Of a stretch of 40,684 nt of DNA, positions 1 to 8,099 are shown one piece after another; position 1 is the first letter of the stretch, and the number at the start of each line of letters is the position of its first letter. The notes beneath the pieces are model-generated. The model was not told the DNA's origin and did no database searches. It saw only the letters and a list, made by a program, of their open reading frames with translations. The translations under genes and the position numbers were made by a program. The stretch comes from a virus: the IMG/VR virus record IMGVR_UViG_3300042197_003579, positions 1 to 40,684 of that record. One strand, given 5' to 3'.

Positions 1-77
1 TGTTTGAAGTGGCCTGGAACACTCCCGCTGACTATGATCTCGGCACCGGCACCATAAACCTAGATCGCGGCGTATGA
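1..77 (+). CDS. 3' end of an upstream gene, product unknown (5' partial)
   Basis: An open frame enters from the left edge (first full codon at base 3) and stops at TGA 75-77. It encodes 24 residues ending in LGTGTINLDRGV. The codon style matches the downstream genes, and the next gene starts 25 bases later, so it is very probably the end of a structural gene of the same block. In related phages a baseplate gene often sits here, but these few residues do not identify it. Confidence 0.55.
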   Translation, partial: FEVAWNTPADYDLGTGTINLDRGV

Positions 78-102
78 TACATCACGGACACTGGACCTAC
101 TC

Positions 103-1281
103 ATGGTGTTAGATCCCTACCGCAACACTCCTGATCGAGACCTCGTGTATCGCGGTGATGACTTCATTGTCTGGGATCGCATCAACGCCGAACGCTTACG
201 TCGAGGTCTGCCCGGGCTCGCGGCCATCGGTATGCCAAGACCTGTGGAAAGTCCCGGTCCCGAGACCGACTCATCAGGCGCTATCGTCACCGAAGCCAGT
301 GCGGCTCAAATTCCCAACGCCAACTCATCAAATCCTCCGCTGCCACCCGGAGTCATTGATCCCAGAGGCTCGATCGTCCCGGTGCCGGGACAGGTGCCCG
401 GAACTAATGCAGTAAACAACGGTGTTCAGATACCGAATATACAAGGAGCACCACCTCTTTTACCAGGAACGACGGACACTGGTTCTACTCCCGCTTCCGG
501 TAGCGGAGGAGGATCTGCACCGGGTGTTGGTACCAGCGCATTGCAACCCGCCCAGGTCAGCACCGCGCTGCAATCCTATCTCTACAAAGCGACCAAGGTA
601 GTGAGTAGATTCCGCAGCGGTGCTTTCACCCAAGATCTCGAAGGCGCGCTGATGATCTTCCCACCAAACATGTTGGCTGCAGCCGAGCAAGAAAACACCA
701 AAGAATCTCAGACTCAGACTGCAGGAGCCACACCACAGACCAATCCCGCGGCCGCTGATGCATCACGGCGAAACACACAGGCCGAAGTCCGGCGCGTAGA
801 CAACGCCCTGGCACGGGAATCTGTTGGCGCGCTGGGATCTACCAATGTTGATTTTTCTGGCAGCGAATTTGGCGCGTTCTTCAACAGCGGAGCCACTGGT
901 GGCCCGGTCAACTACAAACCCGCAGATCTCGCCGGTGTCATTGATCGCGGCGTCGGTGCCGCGGTGCCCAGCGCACTGTCATCGCAAGGTCTTACCAATC
1001 CCACGGACATAGCGCGCGCGGCTTCAACAGTATCAAATGGATCCGTGGTATCATTGCCCGGGCTGCAGAATTTTAATGTGCGGCCAGTTAGCATACAAGT
1101 GGTCTTGGAAAACGGTCAGACTACCACGGTGAATTCAGCACAGCAGGTACAAGGTCTGCAGAATCAAGGGCAATTATCTCAGATCAAAGCCTCGGCCGCC
1201 TTGGTCTCTCTGCAGGCCTTGACAGCATCACAACAGACACCGTTGACCACGACACGACAAGTCATTAGGAAAGATGATTAA
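103..1281 (+). CDS. Virion-type structural protein, Pro/Gly/Ser-rich, function unknown (392 aa)
   Basis: The protein opens with a compact segment (residues 1-47, containing DRINAERLRRGLPGL and ending IGMPRP). A long low-complexity Pro/Gly/Ser/Asn linker follows (about 50-150), then a mixed helical part (about 150-390). I recognise this N-terminal style from proteins encoded just before the gp5-like gene in marine T4-like phages, where they are usually listed only as structural or hypothetical. There is no signal peptide or membrane segment. The stop overlaps the next start (TAATG at 1279-1283), which suggests translational coupling to the spike gene. A baseplate or tail-tube accessory role is inferred from position alone. 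The start at ATG 103 fits the conserved-looking N-terminus. Confidence 0.7.
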   Translation: MVLDPYRNTPDRDLVYRGDDFIVWDRINAERLRRGLPGLAAIGMPRPVESPGPETDSSGAIVTEASAAQIPNANSSNPPLPPGVIDPRGSIVPVPGQVPGTNAVNNGVQIPNIQGAPPLLPGTTDTGSTPASGSGGGSAPGVGTSALQPAQVSTALQSYLYKATKVVSRFRSGAFTQDLEGALMIFPPNMLAAAEQENTKESQTQTAGATPQTNPAAADASRRNTQAEVRRVDNALARESVGALGSTNVDFSGSEFGAFFNSGATGGPVNYKPADLAGVIDRGVGAAVPSALSSQGLTNPTDIARAASTVSNGSVVSLPGLQNFNVRPVSIQVVLENGQTTTVNSAQQVQGLQNQGQLSQIKASAALVSLQALTASQQTPLTTTRQVIRKDD

Positions 1282-4133
1282 TGGGAAATAACATACAACG
1301 CAGTCGCGGACGTCCACAGAATTATCAGTTTGATCGTGGAGGCATGCCCGCTGAGTTTGGACCATTTGTTGGAGTGGTCAAGAACAACATCGATCCCACG
1401 CGATCAGGACGCTTGCAAGTCTACATCGAACAGTTTGCTGGTGATAATCCCGAAGACAAGACCCTGTGGCGCACAGTGAACTATGTCCCACCATTCTACG
1501 GCGTGACTCCGCGCAACAATGCCACGGGATCCAGTGGAGACGGTACCTACAAAGGAAACCAGCAGAGTTACGGCATGTGGTTTACGCCACCTGATATCAA
1601 CGTACAGGTCATCTGCTTTTTCGTCGCAGGCGACCCAAATCAAGGATATTACATAGGTTGCATACCCGATCCCGGCGTCACGCACATGATCCCGGCCATC
1701 GGCGCCAGTCGCAAGTTCACTGCCAAGAATCAGCAGCAGAGTTCAGAGATAGCAGCGGCCGAAGCCGAGCAGATGCCAGTGGTAGAGATCAATCAAGACA
1801 ACCCCGCGATCAATGACAATCCTAGATTTTTTGATCAGCCCAAACCAGTGCATGATTATGTGTACAGCATCTTGTACAATCAAGGCCTCTTGGGAGATTA
1901 CATACGCGGGCCCATCAGTTCCAGCGCCCAGCGAGAAAGTCCCAGCGCAGTGTATGGTATATCCACACCGGGGCGACCCATCTATCAAGGTGGACTCAGT
2001 GAGCGTGATATCAAAACCAAAGTACAATCGGGCAGCTTGAGTCTCGCTGACGTCAAAATCGAGGGACGCAGGGGAGGCCATAGCTTGGTCATGGACGATG
2101 GCGACCTACAAGGCCGAGATAATCTCATACGCATACGAACGGCCAAAGGACATCAAATCACCATGAGCGATGAAGCCGATTGCTTTTACTTCATACACGC
2201 CAACGGACAGATCTGGATCGAGCTAGGTAGCGAAGGTACGCTGGATGTCTACAGCACTAACTCTGTGAACATACGCACGCAGGGCGAGATCAATCTGCAC
2301 GCAGACAAAAACATCAACATCAACGCCACGGAAAATCTCAACATACGCGCTGGCAACATCAAGATCGAAAGCCAGAATACCACGGAATTTTCTTGTACCA
2401 GCGATTTCACTCTGCATTCCAAGACCAAGCTCGGTTTGGTCAGCGATGATCTCATCGCCTTGGATGCAGCGCGTGGTGGGTGGCGCAATTCTGGTGCGCT
2501 GTCACTGAAAGCTTCGCGCATAGACCTCAATGGTGGTAGCGCACCCGAGTCTGTGACCAAACCCAAACCCCTGCAGGAATACAGTCTCGATGATACCAAG
2601 CTTGAACCCGGCAAAGGTTGGCAAGTACAGCCAGGAAAACTCGAGACCATAGTACAACGGGCACCTACGCATGAGCCATATCCGTACCACAATCGCGGAG
2701 TTCCAGTAGAGATAGAGCTCGTGGCCGAAGCACCAGCTCCGCCTAGCCCGGCTGTGGCCAGCACATTGGAATCTACGGCCGATGTTCCTGTGCAAGCTCC
2801 ACCAACCGCAGTCCCGGAAACTCCTGTAGTCTCCGCGGCCACAGCATCCACGCCGGGAACTGCCGTCGCAACACCGCCGACCATACCATCAGTGGCCTCG
2901 GCCACGAGCTTGGCACAGTCATCAGTGGCTTCGGCCACGCGTGCTGTGGGAGTCGATGCTGCTTCGGTACTCAAAACGCCAGTGGCCGACATCAAAGTCG
3001 GAAATCTCAGTAAAGCTGATGTCACGGGTCTGTTGGCGCAGGCACAATCCGCAGTGGGGCAAGCCAGTTCGGCAATTTCGGTCGACAAAGGCATAGGATC
3101 GTTTGGTCTGCAACCAGCTCAGCTCGAAAGCGCCGGTTTCCTGAAACCTGGTACACTGTCACAATTACAATCAGGTCCGGCACCGGCTGTGACCGAGGCC
3201 GACATCGCCGAAGCCACCAAGATCAACGGCGAAGGTGGGGATATCACTCCCGAACAAGTAGCACAAAATCGCAAGATCAATGCTGCGTTGTCATCGCCCA
3301 TGATGTGGACTGGCAAAGCCGGTGTCGGGGGCCTTGATAATCTCTTGTCCAATCCCAGCCTGCAAAACACCGCACAACAAGTACTCATGGCAGCGAGCTT
3401 GGCGGGCTTGCAGTCGTCGGGTCTAGCCACCGGCAAAGAAACAGCACAGAGCCTTGGACCGCTGGTGCAGACCGCTACCACGGCCGGAGTCGCGGCCCTG
3501 GGTAGCTTAGTAAAAGGAACAGCATCACCTGATGCAGCTGCCAAGCTAGTTGGAACCATCAAAGGTGCTCAGTTCGCCACAGATTTCATGGAAAAAAATT
3601 CTGCCCAACTGGGAACCTTGACCCGACAAGCTCAAGCCGCGGCCAACACAGTAGATAGGACACAACTCGATGCACAGGTAAAAGCAGCTTTGGGTGATCC
3701 CAAGATACCAGCACCGGAGTTCAAACCCGCGGAACGAGAGCCCGATGTTCCCACGGCCGAAAGCAATCTCCGCGATGAAGCCCGGGCTATCGTTTTAGAA
3801 ATAGCAAATTTCTTCAACGAAGTCAAGGTCTTGGCCGATGCTGCCATCGCAGAATCTGCCAGGCTTGACGCGCAGCAACCATTGACTGCTGCGCAGATAG
3901 ATGCGTTCGCGGCCATGCGAGATGAGTGGCGCGCCCTTTACAACAACAGGTTAGATGATAATGCGGCCAAGCTCGAAGAACTAGGAAGCGCCAAGTATGA
4001 TCCCATACGTGAGTTTATCAACGCACAAGTCTCGTCATTGAATCGATTGTCTAGACTCTTGAGGGGGATAAGCGAAGCCCAGAAAGAACTCATAGCACAA
4101 TGGCGAGCCAATGCCGCTGCGGCCAACACATAA
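1281..4133 (+). CDS. gp5: Baseplate hub/central spike protein, gp5-like, without lysozyme domain (950 aa)
   Basis: Residues 1-130 look like the OB-fold domain of T4 gp5: a GPFVGVVKNNIDPTRSGRLQVYI segment split here as GPFVGVVKNN then DPTRSGRLQVYI, later YGMWFTPPDINVQVICFF and a YYIGCIPD strand. Residues about 284-393 form the beta-helix needle, with short alternating strands such as INLHADKNININATENLNI. In this family the trimer sits at the tip of the tail tube and pierces the host envelope. The T4 protein carries a lysozyme between these domains; I see no such domain or its catalytic arrangement here. After a THEPYPYHNRGVP segment near residue 470, about 480 residues are Ala/Pro/Thr/Val-rich, ending in a charged helical stretch (about 830-950). 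That extension has no counterpart I recognise. The gene overlaps its predecessor by one base. Confidence 0.85.
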   Translation: MGNNIQRSRGRPQNYQFDRGGMPAEFGPFVGVVKNNIDPTRSGRLQVYIEQFAGDNPEDKTLWRTVNYVPPFYGVTPRNNATGSSGDGTYKGNQQSYGMWFTPPDINVQVICFFVAGDPNQGYYIGCIPDPGVTHMIPAIGASRKFTAKNQQQSSEIAAAEAEQMPVVEINQDNPAINDNPRFFDQPKPVHDYVYSILYNQGLLGDYIRGPISSSAQRESPSAVYGISTPGRPIYQGGLSERDIKTKVQSGSLSLADVKIEGRRGGHSLVMDDGDLQGRDNLIRIRTAKGHQITMSDEADCFYFIHANGQIWIELGSEGTLDVYSTNSVNIRTQGEINLHADKNININATENLNIRAGNIKIESQNTTEFSCTSDFTLHSKTKLGLVSDDLIALDAARGGWRNSGALSLKASRIDLNGGSAPESVTKPKPLQEYSLDDTKLEPGKGWQVQPGKLETIVQRAPTHEPYPYHNRGVPVEIELVAEAPAPPSPAVASTLESTADVPVQAPPTAVPETPVVSAATASTPGTAVATPPTIPSVASATSLAQSSVASATRAVGVDAASVLKTPVADIKVGNLSKADVTGLLAQAQSAVGQASSAISVDKGIGSFGLQPAQLESAGFLKPGTLSQLQSGPAPAVTEADIAEATKINGEGGDITPEQVAQNRKINAALSSPMMWTGKAGVGGLDNLLSNPSLQNTAQQVLMAASLAGLQSSGLATGKETAQSLGPLVQTATTAGVAALGSLVKGTASPDAAAKLVGTIKGAQFATDFMEKNSAQLGTLTRQAQAAANTVDRTQLDAQVKAALGDPKIPAPEFKPAEREPDVPTAESNLRDEARAIVLEIANFFNEVKVLADAAIAESARLDAQQPLTAAQIDAFAAMRDEWRALYNNRLDDNAAKLEELGSAKYDPIREFINAQVSSLNRLSRLLRGISEAQKELIAQWRANAAAANT
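2887..2939 (+). repeat. Imperfect direct repeat, 20 bases at 33-base spacing, in the spike gene
   Basis: The 20 bases at 2887-2906 (catcagtggcctcggccacg) recur at 2920-2939 with one change (c to t). The period is 33 bases, so the repeat adds 11 residues and encodes two copies of SVASAT-type sequence in the Ala-rich C-terminal part of the gp5-like protein. This looks like a small slippage or duplication product within a linker. Confidence 0.75.
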
Positions 4134-4140
4134 ATATCCT

Positions 4141-4515
4141 ATGCCTACATTTATCGGATTCAATACCCAAGGTCAGAACAAGAAATTTACTCTGACTGAT
4201 TTTGAGCTGGTCAAACGCGACCTAGCCAACGCGTTCAACATACAGCAAGGTCAGCTACCGGGCCGCCCCAATTATGGTACCACGCTGTGGAGTTTTTTGT
4301 TTGAGAATCAGAACAGTGACACCATAGAACAGATATTGGCCGAAGTGCAGCGTGTAGCCGGTGGTGATCCGCGACTGTATGTCAGCGACGCACAGGTATA
4401 CCCACAGCAAAATGGCATACGCATAGATATACAAGTACAGATAGTCAACAGCAGCACAGCCGAGCGCCTGGCGATATTTTTTGATCAAGAGACGCGTCGC
4501 GCCAGCTTCGTGTAA
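4141..4515 (+). CDS. gp25: Baseplate wedge protein, gp25-like (124 aa)
   Basis: The sequence starts MPTFIGFNTQG and continues FTLTDFELVKRDLANAF, RPNYGTTLW and a DPRLYVSDAQV segment. This matches the gp25/W family, which forms the inner ring of the baseplate wedge with gp6 and has relatives in contractile injection systems (TssE). The length is close to T4 gp25 (132 aa). An in-frame ATG at 4111 lies inside the spike gene, but family members begin at MPTFIGF, so 4141 is chosen; it is 7 bases after the upstream stop. Eight of its nine isoleucine codons are ATA, which is unusual for a genome of middling GC. Confidence 0.9.
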   Translation: MPTFIGFNTQGQNKKFTLTDFELVKRDLANAFNIQQGQLPGRPNYGTTLWSFLFENQNSDTIEQILAEVQRVAGGDPRLYVSDAQVYPQQNGIRIDIQVQIVNSSTAERLAIFFDQETRRASFV

Positions 4516-4553
4516 AACTACACAGATAATAAACTCGGTAAATACACAGAAGC
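4505..4553 (+). other. Possible alternative RNA stems between gp25 and gp6 genes
   Basis: GTGTA (4510-4514) can pair with TACAC at 4519-4523 across a 4-base loop. Alternatively, GCTTCGTGTA (4505-4514) can pair with TACACAGAAGC (4543-4553) with one bulged A. The two pairings exclude each other and span the gp25 stop and the leader of the gp6-like gene. A regulatory role is speculation; no U-run follows, so it is not a standard terminator. Confidence 0.3.
4537..4544 (+). promoter_or_regulatory. Late-promoter-like box GGTAAATA before the gp6-like gene
   Basis: GGTAAATA matches the T4 late consensus TATAAATA at six of eight positions and lies 21 bases before the ATG at 4566. It sits in one of the few intergenic gaps. 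The same 8-mer occurs before the small gene at 22566. A TAAATA core fits known variation in marine T4-like late boxes, but the motif is short and also turns up inside genes. Confidence 0.4.
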
Positions 4554-4565
4554 AGGCGAGGATCC

Positions 4566-7500
4566 ATGGCAAAAACCACAAGACAGACAGCTATTTTTGG
4601 AGTCGAAGACTGGAAGAGGCTCTATCAGACTTACCGCGAAGCTGACTTCCAGAGCTACGATTTCGAGACTCTGCGCAAGAGTTTCGTTGATTATCTCCGC
4701 TTGTACTACCCCGAGACATTCAATGACTATATTGAATCTAGTGAATTCATCGCTTTATTGGACGTCATGGCATTCATGGGGCAAGCCCTGGCTTTCCGCA
4801 ACGACCTCAATGCCCGTGAAAACTTTTTGGACACAGCTGAACGCCGGGACTCGGTGGTACGCCTGGCCAATCTCGTCAGTTATACGCCCAAACGCAACAC
4901 CGCAGCACAGGGGTTGCTCAAGGTCAACAGCATATCCACCACAGAGAACGTGGTGGACTTCAATGGAATAAACCTATCCAACACCACGATAACGTGGGAT
5001 GACCCCGCCAATCAGAACTGGTTTGAACAGTTTGTATTGATACTCAATGCTGCACTGGTTGACAGCCAGAAGTATGGCAGACCAGCCAACGAGCAATCGA
5101 TCCTGGGCATTGACACAGCAGAATACACCTTGAATCTCGTGCCGGGTTTCTTGCCTGTGGTACCTTACGGCGCCATCGTTGACGGAGTCAACATGCCTTT
5201 TGAAGTAGTCAATGCCAGCACACAAGGCGAAAATTACATCTATGAACCCAGCCCACGACCCAGTGGTGCTTTCAACGTGCTGTATCGCAATGATGGCCTG
5301 GGGTTTGGCAGCAACGACACTGGCTTTTTCTTCTTGTTCAAGCAAGGGGTGCTGCAGAACCAAGATTTTAACTTGTCACAGGCCCTGCCCAACCGCACAG
5401 TAGACATCAACATCGAAGGTTGTAACGATCAGGATCACTGGTTGTATCAGCTTGACGATGTGGGCAGCATAGCTTCAGAATGGCTGTATCGTGAAAGCAT
5501 CTATGCCGGTGCGGTAGAACAACTTGAACTCGAAGCACGGAAACTCTACAGCATCACTAGCCGTGCCAATGATCAGATCACTCTGACTTTTGGTGATGGT
5601 GTTTTTGCCGAAGTTCCCGTGGGCATCTTCCGCGCATATGTGCGCGCCAGCAACGGACTTGAGTATATCATCAACCCCGAAGAGATGAACAACATCACGG
5701 TGCCCATCAGTTATGTCTCTAGGCTCGGCCGCCTAGAGACAGTGACTTTTGTCTGCGCGCTGGCGACACCGGTGTCTAACGCACAGGCACGAGAGACCAT
5801 CTCCGAGATCAAACAACGCGCACCGGCACGATACTACACACAGAACCGGATGGTCAACGGCGAAGATTACAACAACTTTCCATTCACTCGATTCAACAGC
5901 ATCATCAAGAGCAAATCCATAGTCAGATCCAGTGTAGGCACATCGAGATACATCGATCTCACTGACCCCACTGGCAAGTATTCCAGCACAAATATTTTTG
6001 GCAGCGACGGTGTGCTATATCGCCAAAACGTACTGAATGACTTCAGTTTTGAGATCGCCAGCCGCAATGACCTCGCTGATACCATTGACAATCGCATAGA
6101 ACCTTTGTTGGCATCTCGCAGCATGCTGCAGTTTTATTATGGCAATAGCCAAGTCAGTGCCAACCCCACGGCGCCTAATGAATATTGGCCAAGACCTAGT
6201 TTGCTGGGTTTGCAATCCACTTGGAATCAGAGTACTGCGTTGGTCAACGAGACCACGGGTTATTTTTACGTGGGATTACCTACTAATCCATTGCCTATCG
6301 GACCCACTGCCAGTACCGTGGCGAGATACGTCCAACCCGGTAGCCTCGTGAAGTTTCGAGCGCCCACGGGTTTTTACTTTGATGCCAATCGAAGGCTCGC
6401 GGCCGGTACACCAGTGCGCGCCAACGAAACTCTCACCGTCTGGAGTACCGTCAGTGCTTTGATTGGCAACGGTACTAATCAAGGTCAAGGTAATCTGCTT
6501 GATGGGTCGGGACCAGTGACGCTTAATAATTTTGTGCCCAGCGATGCCATACCCGAGCTCGTGATACCTAAATTTGTTACCGATCTACCTGCGAGTCTGC
6601 AGCAGAGTATGTTGCAACAACTAGAACTCAACAGGAATTTTGGCATAGGTTATAATAACCTCACCAGCACATGGTATGTCATCACCAGTACTAATCTCGC
6701 GACGGATGCAGAATTCAGCCGCATCAATGCACAAGATACTTCTGGTGCTAATCTCGACGCGTCCTGGTTGGTACAGTTTACCACTGATGGTGTGACCTAC
6801 ACCGTGATAACCCGTGGGCTAGATTATGTTTTTGCCAGCGTGATACAGACGCGATTTTTCTTTGATGGTAGCCAGCGTGTGTACGATAGTCGCACTGGTT
6901 CAGTGATCAGCGATTTCGTCCGAGTGCTTAAAACCAACAGCCGGCCCGATGACAACAGACCTCTTCCCAGTGACATAACCATGGAGATCATTGATCAACC
7001 CATACAGAGCGATGGATTCGTCAATGACTATGAAGTCCTGGTGAGTTATCAAGACAGTGATGCCGATGGTGTGGCCGATGATCCTGATTTCTTTGACACC
7101 ATAGTAGAACCCAATGTCAATCCCGCACAGAAGCTGGTGTTCCTACAGCTTACCACAGACTTTGACAATCTCGAACGATATTTGCCCACAGCACCGGGAG
7201 TAGTCAACAGCGTATATCCCAACCTAGATGCCATAGAGTTGGCAAAATCAGAATACCCCAATGGACAGTTATTCTATGCATATCAGCAGGTAAATCCAAA
7301 CAGCACCGTTGGGGCGTTCTATAGACTCACGGTGACCACGGTCAACGGCGTGATACAACGCATCATAACCCCGGCCACGGGACTCCTGGCCAAAGTCGGC
7401 CGACAGGATCTTGGTTTCCAGTATCGTCACAACAGCGCGCTGACCAATGTCATCAATCCCGGTGTCACCAACATCATTGACATTTACGTGGTGGTAGAAG

Positions 7501-8099
7501 AATACTATAATGCCTATCAGAACTACATCAGAGATACCACTGGCACGGTTCCCGAACCTCCAATACCCACGATCAGCGAGCTCAATGTCGCTTACAATTC
7601 TCTCAATCAGTACAAAATGATCAGTGACAACATAGTTTTGAACAGCGTGGTATTCAAACCACTGTTTGGTAGCAAAGCGCCAGAAGAACTTCGTGCCACG
7701 ATAAAAGTAGTGCGTGCGGCCAACAGCACTGCCAGCAACAGCGAGATACGCAGCCAGGTCATCGCTTTTACCAACAGATATTTTACCATAGACAAGTGGG
7801 ACTTTGGTGATAGCTTTTTCTTCTCAGAATTAGCCGCATATCTGCACCAGAATCTTGGCAGCATCGTGAGCTCTGTGGTGTTGGTACCGTTAAATCCCTT
7901 GAAATCGTTTGGCGACCTCTACGAGATCAGATCCGCACCCAACGAAATATTCGTCAGCGCTGCCACGGTGTCAGACGTGGAAGTCATAGAAGCTCTCACA
8001 CAGAGCAACATACGTAGCCAGACTCCGGTTTCGGGTTTATATGACGTTACCAGCATCGGCGCACCAGGCCTACAAACCAGCACCTCGGGCAACCTCTGA
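4566..8099 (+). CDS. gp6: Baseplate wedge subunit, gp6-like (1177 aa)
   Basis: The N-terminus (FETLRKSFVDYLRLYYPETFNDY, here cited by FVDYLRLYYPETF) and the following helical region with FMGQALAFRNDLNARENFL are typical of phage gp6/J-type wedge proteins. A GDGVFAEVP motif lies near residue 342, and RMVNGEDYNNFPF lies near 427. gp6 forms the iris-like ring that opens when the baseplate contracts. T4 gp6 has about 660 residues; this version is nearly twice as long, the extra length being beta-rich sequence after about residue 500. The stop overlaps the next start (TGATG at 8097-8101). Identification as gp6-like rests on the N-terminal half and on order after gp25. Confidence 0.87.
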   Translation: MAKTTRQTAIFGVEDWKRLYQTYREADFQSYDFETLRKSFVDYLRLYYPETFNDYIESSEFIALLDVMAFMGQALAFRNDLNARENFLDTAERRDSVVRLANLVSYTPKRNTAAQGLLKVNSISTTENVVDFNGINLSNTTITWDDPANQNWFEQFVLILNAALVDSQKYGRPANEQSILGIDTAEYTLNLVPGFLPVVPYGAIVDGVNMPFEVVNASTQGENYIYEPSPRPSGAFNVLYRNDGLGFGSNDTGFFFLFKQGVLQNQDFNLSQALPNRTVDINIEGCNDQDHWLYQLDDVGSIASEWLYRESIYAGAVEQLELEARKLYSITSRANDQITLTFGDGVFAEVPVGIFRAYVRASNGLEYIINPEEMNNITVPISYVSRLGRLETVTFVCALATPVSNAQARETISEIKQRAPARYYTQNRMVNGEDYNNFPFTRFNSIIKSKSIVRSSVGTSRYIDLTDPTGKYSSTNIFGSDGVLYRQNVLNDFSFEIASRNDLADTIDNRIEPLLASRSMLQFYYGNSQVSANPTAPNEYWPRPSLLGLQSTWNQSTALVNETTGYFYVGLPTNPLPIGPTASTVARYVQPGSLVKFRAPTGFYFDANRRLAAGTPVRANETLTVWSTVSALIGNGTNQGQGNLLDGSGPVTLNNFVPSDAIPELVIPKFVTDLPASLQQSMLQQLELNRNFGIGYNNLTSTWYVITSTNLATDAEFSRINAQDTSGANLDASWLVQFTTDGVTYTVITRGLDYVFASVIQTRFFFDGSQRVYDSRTGSVISDFVRVLKTNSRPDDNRPLPSDITMEIIDQPIQSDGFVNDYEVLVSYQDSDADGVADDPDFFDTIVEPNVNPAQKLVFLQLTTDFDNLERYLPTAPGVVNSVYPNLDAIELAKSEYPNGQLFYAYQQVNPNSTVGAFYRLTVTTVNGVIQRIITPATGLLAKVGRQDLGFQYRHNSALTNVINPGVTNIIDIYVVVEEYYNAYQNYIRDTTGTVPEPPIPTISELNVAYNSLNQYKMISDNIVLNSVVFKPLFGSKAPEELRATIKVVRAANSTASNSEIRSQVIAFTNRYFTIDKWDFGDSFFFSELAAYLHQNLGSIVSSVVLVPLNPLKSFGDLYEIRSAPNEIFVSAATVSDVEVIEALTQSNIRSQTPVSGLYDVTSIGAPGLQTSTSGNL
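5714..5741 (+). other. Perfect 11-bp inverted repeat inside the gp6-like gene
   Basis: TGTCTCTAGGC (5714-5724) and GCCTAGAGACA (5731-5741) are exact reverse complements separated by six bases (TCGGCC). The stem would be stable in RNA. It encodes part of a VSRLGRLETV segment. No clear U-run follows immediately (TTTT begins a few bases further on), so it does not look like a strong terminator. It may be chance or an mRNA processing or attenuation structure. Confidence 0.6.

Noticed and set aside
2249-3094. A 281-codon open frame on the - strand inside the spike gene
   Set aside because: It lies opposite the Ala/Pro-rich C-terminal region, where codon composition keeps the opposite strand open. 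The product has no recognisable motif, and all other genes are on the + strand.
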